DNA of 52,742 nucleotides from the NCBI GenBank assembly GCA_964398215.1, contig CAYNNP010000017.1, positions 1-52,742 of the forward strand, written 5' to 3'. The DNA comes from CAYNNP01 sp964398215 (GTDB taxonomy: Bacteria; Planctomycetota; Planctomycetia; Pirellulales; Pirellulaceae). Under the pieces are notes generated by a model that saw only the letters and a list, made by a program, of their open reading frames with translations, was not told the DNA's origin and did no database searches. This document shows positions 37,480 through 46,872 of this stretch, one piece after another. The position numbers were made by a program, and so were the translations under genes. Position 1 is the first letter of the stretch, and each line of letters begins with the position of its first letter.

Positions 37480-38268
37480 CTATTGCTTGCCGCGAACTTG
37501 TAGTAGCTGACCTGCAATACTGATCGCGATTTCGATGGGCGTGTTATTTCCAATGCTCAATCCAATCGGGCAATGGTAAGTTTCGATCTTATCCTGCTGG
37601 ACCTCTCGGGCTGTCAGTTCTCGTCGCAACACGCTGGCCTTTTGTTTGCTGCCGATCACACCAATGTAGGGTGCGTTTCGTGTCACCAAAATCTTGTGCA
37701 ACACAGGCAAGTCCGTTGAATGCCCTTTGCTGATCAGGACAAAATACGTCTCGTCTGGAAAATCCAGGACAGCATCTTTCGGGGATTCCATGCATCGCTT
37801 CTGCAGACCGGGATGGTCCGGCAGTCGCGCAAGCCATTCAGGCCTGGGATCAATGCAGGTCACTTGGCACTCTAACTGCAACAGCAATGGGACAAGCGCT
37901 TGTGCAACATGCCCGGCTCCAAAAACAGCGATCGGCCATGCACTTTGATCGTGGATTTCAAAGAACAATTTGACTTCGCCACCACACGTCATTCCGATAT
38001 CAGTTTGCAGATTCCAGGTTTTCAGTTCGCACTTGTCTAATCGGTTTCCGGAGTTCAATAGTTCTTGAGCATAGGTGATCGCGGCGGCTTCGATTTTACC
38101 ACCGCCGACGGTTCCGGAGGTCAAACCGGATGAAGTTACGAGCGCCTTAGCCCCCGCAATCTGAGGCGCGCTGCCACGGATATCCAAAAGCGTGATGCAC
38201 ACGAACGCGGTTCGTTGCTCAAGCAATGATTTCACTGCTTGGGTGTGCTGGAATAGTTTTTCAGACAT
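37480..38268 (-). CDS. XdhC/CoxI family protein (molybdenum enzyme accessory)
   Basis: 262 residues. The N-terminal XdhC_CoxI domain has DIRGSAPQIAGAKALVTSSG and GTVGGGKIEAAA. The C-terminal XdhC Rossmann domain starts at VFGAGHVAQALVPLL (about 115) and contains YFVLISKGHSTDLPVL and YIGVIGSKQKASVLRREL. Family members bind molybdenum cofactor and help load or sulfurate it for xanthine dehydrogenase-type enzymes. No molybdenum hydroxylase gene lies in the window, so its client is elsewhere. It is divergent from the LRR gene across a 295-nt spacer in which I recognise nothing. Confidence 0.9.
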   Translation of the reverse strand: MSEKLFQHTQAVKSLLEQRTAFVCITLLDIRGSAPQIAGAKALVTSSGLTSGTVGGGKIEAAAITYAQELLNSGNRLDKCELKTWNLQTDIGMTCGGEVKLFFEIHDQSAWPIAVFGAGHVAQALVPLLLQLECQVTCIDPRPEWLARLPDHPGLQKRCMESPKDAVLDFPDETYFVLISKGHSTDLPVLHKILVTRNAPYIGVIGSKQKASVLRRELTAREVQQDKIETYHCPIGLSIGNNTPIEIAISIAGQLLQVRGKQ

Positions 38269-38563
38269 TGACTGCGGGATTTAGGGGATCAATACGAAAC
38301 AGAAAAGGTCATTCTCCGACCTGAACAGGTGCGAAGTACCGCTTAGTTGCTTCGTGGATGATTGTAGGCCGGACTGAGGACGCATTACATGCCGGAACAG
38401 CGCAATCGCCTGCATTGTGCCGCGAAGACTACGCTGCAAATGATCATGTTACTTGCGTCCGACGTCCCGGCAATTGCAAACCACCTGATACCGCCAAACC
38501 AAAGTACACTGGGGTTCGTATCAAAAACATATTGTGGTTGTATTCATACTATCGGGGAAAAAC

Positions 38564-40867
38564 ATGAATCGCTTATTTGCCTACTTCTTTGCGCTGGCGT
38601 GCTGCTGGCATTTACCAATCCATGTCGCCGCTCAAGATGACCTGTCGAAGATTGGCGGCGACGTAGAACGCAATGATGCAGGTGAAATCGTCTTCGTAGA
38701 CTTGAGACGCACCGGTGCGGATGATCGAGTTTTTGACTCGATTTCAAAGTTGACTCAGCTTGAGAGGTTGGACCTAACTGGAACAAAAATCACAGATGCA
38801 GGTCTTCAGAAGCTGCCAGTGCTTAAGAACTTGGAGTACATGGAAATCGGTGGAACAAACGTGACGGACATTGGCTTGGCTTCGCTGGCGAAACAAACCA
38901 GTTTGCAGAACATTGCTTTAAATGGCACTCATGTAACCGACGATGGGATTGCAGCAATCAAGAATCTGCCCAAACTCGATCGCTTGATGCTTGGTGCAAC
39001 CCCGACTGAATCGTTTGCACTCGTCATGACCCCCAACGGGCCAAAGAGAGAGCCCAATGTTGACAAGAATCATCGGTCAGGAATCAAGCTTACCGATAAG
39101 GCCTTGGTCCACATCGGAGAGATTAAGAATCTATCCATCTTGTCGATGCCGGGTCACCCTTTTACAGACGACGGCATCAAGCATTTGGACGGCCTGGTTA
39201 AACTTCGTGTTCTGGATCTATCGGAATCCAAGATGACAGACGCATCTGCTGGCGTCTTTTCAAAGCTGGTCAATCTTGAACATCTGTACCTAAAGAATTG
39301 TTCGATCACTGACGAAACACTGGCCGTGCTGGGAAAACTTGAAAAGCTAGAAACTCTGGCGCTAAACGATACAAAAATCACCGACGCTGGGCTCAAGCAC
39401 CTGCATGGCGCCAAAAAGCTGAACACCGTTTACGTGGAGGGTTCAGAGGTCACCAAGTCCGGCGGTACGGAACTGATGGAGACCGTACGTTCCATTCGGT
39501 CCATTGATGTTGGCGGGCGCGAAATGCGAAACGATGATCCGTTCAGCGGTATGCGATTCGCCGAAATAGAAGATCTTGGTGGAAGCATTTATCCGATGGG
39601 TGGCCCGATCGGTCCGCAATGGGTCGTTGACTTTACAGATGTTCCTCTGACTGATGAACAATTGGATTGTTTGGAGAGTGTGAGAGAGGAAGGGGTTGGC
39701 TGGATCGCTCAAGTCATACTGAACAATACAAAAATCACTGACGCTGGTCTGCAAAAACTTGGCTACCCGCGTTTGGTGGCGTTGGACTTGAGTAACACCA
39801 AGGCGACTGGAAACGGATTGAAGAAGTTTGCAGGCAAGTTGCCGCTGCGATCACTGAAACTTGGCAACTGCCCAGTGACAACTGAATCATTGAAAACGAT
39901 CTCCGAGTTCTCAACACTTATGCAGCTGGACCTGAGTGGCACGCCAACGACGGACGATGATTTTGCCCAGGTTTTGAAGCTAACGCAGCTTCGTCAGCTC
40001 TCAATCCAAGGAACCAAGCTTACCGACGCTGGTCTAAGTAAGGTTGGGCAATTGCGTCAGCTTGTCGGACTGGATATTTCCGATGCTTCACCCAAACGCA
40101 TCGCAAGCATCAAGAAAATTCAGGGCTTGCAGTTCCTGAAGATTGTTGACAGTCCGCTCAGCCCGGAGTCGGTCAAGGAGATCGGAGAGTTTGCTCAGTT
40201 GCAGCGTCTGATGTTGACGAGAGTCAATTTGGACCAACCAACGATGGACGCCTTGGGGGAACTACCAAACTTGAGAGTGCTTGAGTTTAACGAAACCGAT
40301 TTCACTGGAATCAGCCTAAACGGACTTGCTGGTTCCAAGACGCTGATGGGAATCGCGTTTGTTAAATCGGTTGTTCCAGCATCGATTGCAGACCTAGCAA
40401 ACCTGACGACGCTCCGCGCTTGTCAGTTCATCGAATCCGACTTGCGCGATTGCGACCTTTCGCCGTTGTCCAAAGTAGCCACGTTGCAGTCAGCCACATT
40501 CACAAAGTGTCAAATGAATGCGACTAGCTGGACGGCGCTTTCAAAAGTTTCGCAGCTACAGCAGTTAGCTCTCGATGAAGTGGAATTGTCGGATGATCAG
40601 CTGAGTGAGCTTCTGTCCGGGCTGTCGGCCAAGGCGCTTGCATTGCCAAAAAATAAATTGACCGCCAAGGCAATCGGAACGCTCGCGAACGCGAAAGGAC
40701 TGGAGATGCTGATCTTGGAAGGCAATGACCTTGGCGAAAACGCCGTGCCGGCACTGTGTGAACTTGATGGGGTGCGACTGCTGGTACTGAGTGAAACCAA
40801 TATCAGTGAACAGGGCATTGCCAAGATTACGAAAGCTCTGCCCGAGTGCCGAGTTGTTTCTGAGTGA
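38564..40867 (+). CDS. Exported leucine-rich repeat protein
   Basis: 767 residues from the ATG at 38564, preceded by GGGGAAA; a GTG in frame at 38534 is less likely. A signal peptide spans about 1-21 (ends HVAAQ). The rest is almost entirely leucine-rich repeats of the bacterial/RNI-like type, with units such as LERLDLTGTKITDAGLQKLP, LETLALNDTKITDAGLKHLH and LRQLSIQGTKLTDAGLSKVG. A non-repeat insert (about 310-385) splits the solenoid. LRR solenoids bind proteins. Cellular target unknown; likely periplasmic or surface. The stop is 52 nt from the convergent alpha-2-macroglobulin gene. Confidence 0.88.
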   Translation: MNRLFAYFFALACCWHLPIHVAAQDDLSKIGGDVERNDAGEIVFVDLRRTGADDRVFDSISKLTQLERLDLTGTKITDAGLQKLPVLKNLEYMEIGGTNVTDIGLASLAKQTSLQNIALNGTHVTDDGIAAIKNLPKLDRLMLGATPTESFALVMTPNGPKREPNVDKNHRSGIKLTDKALVHIGEIKNLSILSMPGHPFTDDGIKHLDGLVKLRVLDLSESKMTDASAGVFSKLVNLEHLYLKNCSITDETLAVLGKLEKLETLALNDTKITDAGLKHLHGAKKLNTVYVEGSEVTKSGGTELMETVRSIRSIDVGGREMRNDDPFSGMRFAEIEDLGGSIYPMGGPIGPQWVVDFTDVPLTDEQLDCLESVREEGVGWIAQVILNNTKITDAGLQKLGYPRLVALDLSNTKATGNGLKKFAGKLPLRSLKLGNCPVTTESLKTISEFSTLMQLDLSGTPTTDDDFAQVLKLTQLRQLSIQGTKLTDAGLSKVGQLRQLVGLDISDASPKRIASIKKIQGLQFLKIVDSPLSPESVKEIGEFAQLQRLMLTRVNLDQPTMDALGELPNLRVLEFNETDFTGISLNGLAGSKTLMGIAFVKSVVPASIADLANLTTLRACQFIESDLRDCDLSPLSKVATLQSATFTKCQMNATSWTALSKVSQLQQLALDEVELSDDQLSELLSGLSAKALALPKNKLTAKAIGTLANAKGLEMLILEGNDLGENAVPALCELDGVRLLVLSETNISEQGIAKITKALPECRVVSE

Positions 40868-40919
40868 GCGGCAATTGACAGTAGCGCGGCTGACGAAAAC
40901 AGCGACGACAGAGTTGGTT

Positions 40920-43900
40920 CTACTTGCGGATTTTGATCTGCAAGGGTTCCGTCCAATGCTTTTGTTCGGCGGTGTAATACAGGTAGGCTCGCGAAGCTGG
41001 TCCGGTGTACGTTCCAGGAATTTCTGCAGTGACCGTGAAGTCGATTTTCTTTTCCGCGTTCGGCTCAAATGTTCGCCAGTAGAATATGACTTCGCGACCA
41101 CGTAGCTCGTAAAAGTCACACTTGCCTGTCTTCATCAGTTCATTCAATTGTTCCGTATTCGGCTCCAAGCCACCGGGCAAGCCAACGATCGCGACGGTCA
41201 TCGGTTTTCCTTGGTTGGTAACGTTGGTGACTGTCGTATTCACGGTCATGGTCTTACCAGCGGCAACTGATTTTTCATCTTTGATTTCCCCAGACAACTG
41301 AGTCTTGATTTGAATGGGGCAATCAGGATGACTGTTGGGCTCAATTGCGTTGTAACTCATGTCGATGGTGTAGGACAAACCCGTCGCGCGTTTGGCAATG
41401 AGTTCTAGCTTTGGCTGTTCTCCACCAACATCACCGATATCAAAGTGGTCGCCCAGTCCCACGATCTCGACGGTTTCGCCGCCGCGTGGATCGCTTGGCA
41501 ACTTGGTTTTGGCAACTTCAGTTCCGTCAATCAAGATTCGCAGGTTCCCACCACTTTGGGATGACGAGTGTTCAGCGATCCCCACCAAGGCTTTCAGTGC
41601 CAAAACGGTTGCTTGGGTCGATCCGAAACCGGCGGTGCCTTGCCGATTCGATGTCAGCCATTTGCACGCGTCACGGGCTCGATTCAAATGCGATGCGCTC
41701 TTCATCCAGGCAATCGCTGCGAGCGCCGTTGTTTCAACCTTTCGCGAAATACCGCCACTGGATGTGACCGTAGTTTCCCCGTCGACGCTGCCATCATCTG
41801 CTTGAAGTCCAACAAGTTTTGACAATAGCCTGTTGGCGTCGACCGAGCGTTTCGCGTTCATCAGAGTGGCAGCCGACAACGCAATCAGATACGCATCGTT
41901 GGAGGCTTTCGCGGCGCGATTCAGTTCGTCTAGCTCGGGCCCAAGTTCGCTGGCTGTTCGCTGCGCCATGTTAGCAGCCACGTCGGCTTCGCTGATCGCC
42001 CACAGAACGTAGGCGTTGACGATCGACTGTTTGACCGACCAAACGTGCAAGTGCCGAGGGTTGCGCTGGAAACTTCCTTTGCCGTCTCGCCGCCCCATCA
42101 ACCACACTCGGGTACGGCGAACCATCACGTCATCGACTTGCATGATTTTTTTCATGTCCGTGAACTGCATCAGCCCGAATGCGGATAGGGCTTCGTGGCC
42201 AGGATCATTTCCGAACCACTCGTAGCCACGTTTTGTACATTCAAAGCTGGTAAGTTTTCCATAGCCACGGTCCAACATTCCGCGAGCCTTTTTCGTGATG
42301 TTTGGATTGGCGATCTTGTTGCGGCGCATGTAGCTCAGTGCCATTGCGTTGGGATAGTTGGTCGCCGACGTTTGCTCAAAGCAACCATGCGGTTCTCTCA
42401 GGATGCTCTCAACACCACTCATCACATCCGACAGCGGCGAAGGATAGGCTCGCAGGGTGACCGAAAGCGAACCGGGAACAATTTTGCTGGCCACAGGTAA
42501 CGTGATTTTCTCGCGTTTGTTCAACACACCAGCGACTGATTCACTGATCGGGTAGCCGGCTGGTTTGATGTGCACGGTACGCCTGATTTTGTCGCGAAGT
42601 TTGTTTTCCCCGTCGGACGTTCCTTGGATCTGGATCATTGCATCTTGCTCGGAACTGTCCTCAGCAACCTTGATGCGAATGTACTGCCGTGTTCGTTGTT
42701 CTGCATCGACACTCCACAAAAGCTCGGGCTTGCCCTCGGGACGCAGCGCCGCTGCTGTTTCGATCTTCGCTTGGATACCGATTGCGTCTGCGGTTGTGTT
42801 GACTACGGCCACGGGCAAATCGATCACATCACCGGTGGTGACTTCCAAGGGCATTTTGGGTTCAAGCTGAAATGGGATTTTGGAAATCACATCAGCACTC
42901 CCAGATCCGATTCGCCCCGTTTTCGTGTGCCCGTCAACGCGTACACGGAAGGACGTGACAGAATCTGAAAGGTCGAATCGAATGGTGGCCTTGCCCGATG
43001 AATCAGTGATTACCAATGGTTGCCAGTACAGGGTTTCGGCAAAGTCCTGGCGTACTCCCGTATCTGATTTTTTGTGTTGGTGTGCGTACTGCCGGATCGG
43101 GAAACGAAGCTCTTTCATCAGTTGATCCGCAAGCGTTTCGGCATCCAAGCCGCGCGCCGTTAGCAGTCGCTTTAATTGCGCAGGGGTGAGTTTCTTGCCC
43201 GTTTTCTGATCCACGAAACCGTCAGCAATGCTGCCACGATTGCTGTCTATTTCCGAATCCTCGATCGCTTGACGCGCGAAATCAGCAGTCGTGTTATCAC
43301 TGGGGTTTTCCATGTCGGGGATTCCCCCATTCCTTGGCCCAGTGCTATTCGGAGCCATTTCTTGGCCACTCCCTTTCATATCTGCGCTCCGATCATGACT
43401 TGAAGTCTTTTGCTTGGACGCCGCATCCAACGCCACATTAGCCGCTTCTTTGACACCGCACCCGAGCATCGCTACCGACATGGACCCGAGCACAAGCAGC
43501 ACGCCGACATCGATCATCGGTTGACGGCGTATGCGAATCAAAACCAATTTGCAAATCACCACAAAGCTCCAGAAGCCAATCACGATCAGCAACACGAATC
43601 TCGTTTCATTGAACAGCTGGCTCCATGCGCGTCCCAATCGACTTTGGTAGCGTGACCAATCGCTCGAGAAAATGTCCTGACTGCTGTAGGTTGGTGCTCC
43701 GTCTTTTCGTTCACCATCTAGCTTCAGCAAACGAACGAGTTGTTGACGAAAGTCCGTGTCTGGTTGGTCTGGCGATCCGCTTACGAATCGTCGCCAACCT
43801 TGAGTCCCGAGCAACAAATCCAATGACTCTGCAGCATCATCGCCTTCGGAGAGATAGAAATTCGCATGTTCAAGGTCCTCTGGTTTTTCAATTTCGCTGG

Positions 43901-46061
43901 TGACCAAGAAATGTGTCCGCAATGTCGGTTCTTCATTCTCTGCCAGGCTGAGCGACGCATCGTCAACCACCGACACACCCAGCACCGCAGGCATCGGCTG
44001 GTCGTTCTCGTCGGTGACTTGCAGTGTCAATCGCATCGGGTCACCCGGCGAACGTTGCAGTGATGAAGGGTTCTCCAGGACATTTACATTCAGACGTTTG
44101 TTGTCGCGGCGAAACACCAATCGTTCGACAAGCGGCATCGGTGGCTTGGTCGATGTGTCCAGCACGGTGACTCGAATCACACCGCTGGCGTCGTCACGAA
44201 TTGGTAACGTCACAATCGCGTCTCGGCTCGCTTGTAACTCTTGTTGGCCGACCAACTGACCACGGCAAACAGCCTGGACCAAAATGGGCATGCGTTTTCG
44301 AGAGCGAATCGTTAGCGAGATAGGTTCACTTGCACCAAACACGCCGTCACCGGTGTCGATTACCGGCAAGTCCTTGACCACCGGTGGCAATTCTGGCGTG
44401 TTGATCACGTCGACCGGCTCAGTGACTTTTACAAAATAGCTTTCTGCCGGATTGGGCCGGAATTCGAATCGTCCCATGCCATCGCGCGTCGTTTCGATTG
44501 AAGCAAGCTGCACGCCAGAGCTTGAAATGATCTCGCCCTTGATCTCGATCGGCTGGCCCTGCGTGTTGCGGGCGGTAAAGTAAACTCGGTTTTCCAGCCC
44601 ACCGACCAAGTAACCGCCTTCAGGATAAAACTTGATATCCACATTGCCCAACTGGATTGGGATCGTCTTTGTTTTGCTCTCCACTGTTCCGCCATCGTCA
44701 ACGGCAACCGACAATTCTGCCTGTCCGACGTTGATGAAATCTGGAAGTTTGAATGCAATCGAAAGTGTGCCGCTGGCGGTCGTCATGACTTTCTGTTGGT
44801 GGACGACAACGCCATCGACTTTGGCGGCAACGCGAGCGACGACACCAGCCAGCGGCCCGCCTTCGGCTCGCTCTGCGGAAAAGTCTGCTTCAACAGTTTC
44901 GCCTGGACCGTAGCTTCGTCGTCTGAATTCCAGCTGCTTTTTGAATCGAGGAACTCGGTAGACACGCACGTTGAACTTGACCTGTTCATCTGGAAAGAAT
45001 CCATCAAGGCTCTTTGCGATCAGTGTGTATTGCCCGCCCGGTGCCGCCGATGGAATCTGAAACGAGCCGTTCCCAACGCCACGGTCGGTCACGCCTTCGG
45101 TGAAAGCACCTGGAACTGCCGCACCGCTTGGGTCTATCAATTCAAATCGCACTGGTACATCCAATTGCGAAGACAGCGAGCGTCGGTTCAATGTCAATGA
45201 CCGAAAGAACACGGATTCGCCAGGCCGGTAGACTGGCCGGTCGACTGTTAAATATGTCAGGCAACGCGTAGGTTCAAGCGGAATTGTAACTGTCGCTGAT
45301 TGCGACACGCCATCGATCGCTTCCGCATGCACATGCAATTCGGCTCCCGACGGGATCACCAATTCTGGCGGTAGAGCAACGCGAGTTCGTCCGTCGTCAC
45401 CCGACTCGGCAGTTCCGGAGTACAGCTTGTTATCGCCGAACAGAACCGAGAAATTCAATACCGCTGGTACAACTGGCAGCGAACCGACACCGCTGGATTT
45501 GGCTTCTGTGATTTGATTCGTCACAAATTCAAATTCGTTTGCCGCAAGCACTCCGCTGTCTGATTCCGCATTGGCGTTGCTGTTCGCATTGGCGTGCAAC
45601 TGCAAAGCTGGTGCTGGGCGAGATGGTGCTTGTTTTTGGAAACGCAGGCCAACGATCATCAAACCAGTTGCTGCTGTTGTCGCCAGCATGCCGACCGATA
45701 TTGCCCACCAGCGTTTCGAAATGCGTGCGGGCGCGGGTTGAAGTGTTGGCTCTGCTTGTTCGACTTTCGATGCAGGCTCTACCGATTGAAAACGCGCGGA
45801 CCCCGGTTCTTGGGATTCGATGTTATTGTCTGCCGATGACTTAATCGCATCTTTATCCATCTTGGGCAAAGCAACGCCTTGGATCTTGGCGGCGTTTGCC
45901 ATCTTGCCAGCCAGCCGCAATGTTTCCGCCCAGGCAGAAGCAACATCAGGGTCGGTCGCAATGCGTTGTCGCCACTGCTGAGCCTCGGAGTCGTCCAGCA
46001 AATCGTAGTGCAGCTCCAAGAGAGACTGTTTGATTTCTGCAGGAGTTTCTTTCATGTTCAT
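40920..46061 (-). CDS. Alpha-2-macroglobulin family protein with N-terminal anti-sigma-like region
   Basis: 1713 residues. Residues 8-60 (LLELHYDLLDDSEAQQWRQR) resemble the cytoplasmic part of anti-sigma factors but lack zinc-ligand Cys. A membrane helix spans 118-139. An MG2-type domain starts near 268 (YLTVDRPVYRPGESVFF), and further macroglobulin domains run to about 810. A second membrane helix (about 821-842), a short basic loop and a third hydrophobic segment (about 851-867) ending LGC at C868 interrupt the chain. The A2M domain follows near 1005 (YWQPLVITDSSGKATIRFDL), then the thioester domain with an intact CFEQ motif (C1227-Q1230), and a receptor-binding-like C-terminus. Macroglobulins trap proteases through cleavage-triggered thioester exposure. 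The start overlaps the sigma factor stop by 4 nt. Confidence 0.88.
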   Translation of the reverse strand: MNMKETPAEIKQSLLELHYDLLDDSEAQQWRQRIATDPDVASAWAETLRLAGKMANAAKIQGVALPKMDKDAIKSSADNNIESQEPGSARFQSVEPASKVEQAEPTLQPAPARISKRWWAISVGMLATTAATGLMIVGLRFQKQAPSRPAPALQLHANANSNANAESDSGVLAANEFEFVTNQITEAKSSGVGSLPVVPAVLNFSVLFGDNKLYSGTAESGDDGRTRVALPPELVIPSGAELHVHAEAIDGVSQSATVTIPLEPTRCLTYLTVDRPVYRPGESVFFRSLTLNRRSLSSQLDVPVRFELIDPSGAAVPGAFTEGVTDRGVGNGSFQIPSAAPGGQYTLIAKSLDGFFPDEQVKFNVRVYRVPRFKKQLEFRRRSYGPGETVEADFSAERAEGGPLAGVVARVAAKVDGVVVHQQKVMTTASGTLSIAFKLPDFINVGQAELSVAVDDGGTVESKTKTIPIQLGNVDIKFYPEGGYLVGGLENRVYFTARNTQGQPIEIKGEIISSSGVQLASIETTRDGMGRFEFRPNPAESYFVKVTEPVDVINTPELPPVVKDLPVIDTGDGVFGASEPISLTIRSRKRMPILVQAVCRGQLVGQQELQASRDAIVTLPIRDDASGVIRVTVLDTSTKPPMPLVERLVFRRDNKRLNVNVLENPSSLQRSPGDPMRLTLQVTDENDQPMPAVLGVSVVDDASLSLAENEEPTLRTHFLVTSEIEKPEDLEHANFYLSEGDDAAESLDLLLGTQGWRRFVSGSPDQPDTDFRQQLVRLLKLDGERKDGAPTYSSQDIFSSDWSRYQSRLGRAWSQLFNETRFVLLIVIGFWSFVVICKLVLIRIRRQPMIDVGVLLVLGSMSVAMLGCGVKEAANVALDAASKQKTSSHDRSADMKGSGQEMAPNSTGPRNGGIPDMENPSDNTTADFARQAIEDSEIDSNRGSIADGFVDQKTGKKLTPAQLKRLLTARGLDAETLADQLMKELRFPIRQYAHQHKKSDTGVRQDFAETLYWQPLVITDSSGKATIRFDLSDSVTSFRVRVDGHTKTGRIGSGSADVISKIPFQLEPKMPLEVTTGDVIDLPVAVVNTTADAIGIQAKIETAAALRPEGKPELLWSVDAEQRTRQYIRIKVAEDSSEQDAMIQIQGTSDGENKLRDKIRRTVHIKPAGYPISESVAGVLNKREKITLPVASKIVPGSLSVTLRAYPSPLSDVMSGVESILREPHGCFEQTSATNYPNAMALSYMRRNKIANPNITKKARGMLDRGYGKLTSFECTKRGYEWFGNDPGHEALSAFGLMQFTDMKKIMQVDDVMVRRTRVWLMGRRDGKGSFQRNPRHLHVWSVKQSIVNAYVLWAISEADVAANMAQRTASELGPELDELNRAAKASNDAYLIALSAATLMNAKRSVDANRLLSKLVGLQADDGSVDGETTVTSSGGISRKVETTALAAIAWMKSASHLNRARDACKWLTSNRQGTAGFGSTQATVLALKALVGIAEHSSSQSGGNLRILIDGTEVAKTKLPSDPRGGETVEIVGLGDHFDIGDVGGEQPKLELIAKRATGLSYTIDMSYNAIEPNSHPDCPIQIKTQLSGEIKDEKSVAAGKTMTVNTTVTNVTNQGKPMTVAIVGLPGGLEPNTEQLNELMKTGKCDFYELRGREVIFYWRTFEPNAEKKIDFTVTAEIPGTYTGPASRAYLYYTAEQKHWTEPLQIKIRK

Positions 46062-46600
46062 GCTTGGGCTCCTACTGATTCGCGGAGTTGTCGGATCGCT
46101 GCACGCATTCGTGTTTTGACGGTTCCAATTGGAAGCGATGTTGCTTGAGAAATCTGCTCGTACGTCATGTCGCCGTTTTGGCGAAGCAGAAACACCTCCT
46201 GCTCCTCGGGCCGAAGCCCCAAGACTGCGTTATGCAATCGGCTGACCTCTTCGTCTCGCATGAGCCCCGCATCGGGGCCGTCGGCAGTGGATACCATGAC
46301 CGCTTCCTCAGCAATTGATTCTCGCTTGCGATTCCAGGCCGCTTTGCGAAAGTCTCGTCCAGTGTTCAGCGCGACGCGAAACACCCAAGCCTTCAAGTTG
46401 GTAACGTCACCAATCTGGTCACGTTTTCGCCAACACTTCAAAAAGGCTTCTTGGAGCGCGTCGCGTGCGTCTTCCATATTTCCTACCAAGTAATACAAGG
46501 TGCCCAGAATTTCACCTTGCGCAGCGTCGAATAGCGACTCCAGCTGTTCACTCAAGTCGTCCGAATCCTGCACCGCAGATGTCGGGGGCTTTGTATTCAT
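46058..46600 (-). CDS. ECF-type RNA polymerase sigma factor
   Basis: 180 residues with the two ECF domains. Sigma-2 (about 20-90) includes YYLVGNMEDARDALQEAFLK and LKAWVFRVALNTGRDFRK. Sigma-4 (about 125-175) includes LRPEEQEVFLLRQNGDMTYE and SLPIGTVKTRMRAAIRQLRE, a helix-turn-helix for the -35 element. ECF factors redirect RNA polymerase when released from a membrane anti-sigma factor. The gene overlaps the alpha-2-macroglobulin start by 4 nt (ATGA), so the large protein is its likely anti-sigma partner. Autoregulation is plausible, but I cannot identify its promoter in the 272-nt upstream spacer. Confidence 0.93.
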   Translation of the reverse strand: MNTKPPTSAVQDSDDLSEQLESLFDAAQGEILGTLYYLVGNMEDARDALQEAFLKCWRKRDQIGDVTNLKAWVFRVALNTGRDFRKAAWNRKRESIAEEAVMVSTADGPDAGLMRDEEVSRLHNAVLGLRPEEQEVFLLRQNGDMTYEQISQATSLPIGTVKTRMRAAIRQLRESVGAQA

Positions 46601-46872
46601 GGCTATGCAGGTATGACGAACTCAGACAGCCGATAGATTTTGGAAATGTAAAATTTCTTTGATTCAGAGGGTTTTTACGGAAGTTTACGATGACTAAAGG
46701 GCCACTTCCCAGCGACCTTTGCCGAGCCGCCGAGCCTGGTTGCATTTTAGCACCTGCCTGCCCAGCCAGTTGCGCCGCGTGGCAAACGAATCTATCCGGC
46801 CATCGTTTCCTGATAGGCGACTTGCTACACTTTGTGGCTGAGTTACATGTTTCGCAGTTCAAAGGAAAATTG
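46601..46872. other. Divergent intergenic region between sigma factor and UGA-containing gene
   Basis: 272 nt. The frame of the plus-strand gene is open upstream to 46690, but no family similarity extends there and the ribosome site AAAGGA (46861-46866) sits just before 46873. TTGCTA (46822-46827) and TACATG (46844-46849), 16 nt apart, could be a weak sigma-70-type promoter for the plus-strand gene. This is a guess from spacing only. Confidence 0.3.
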
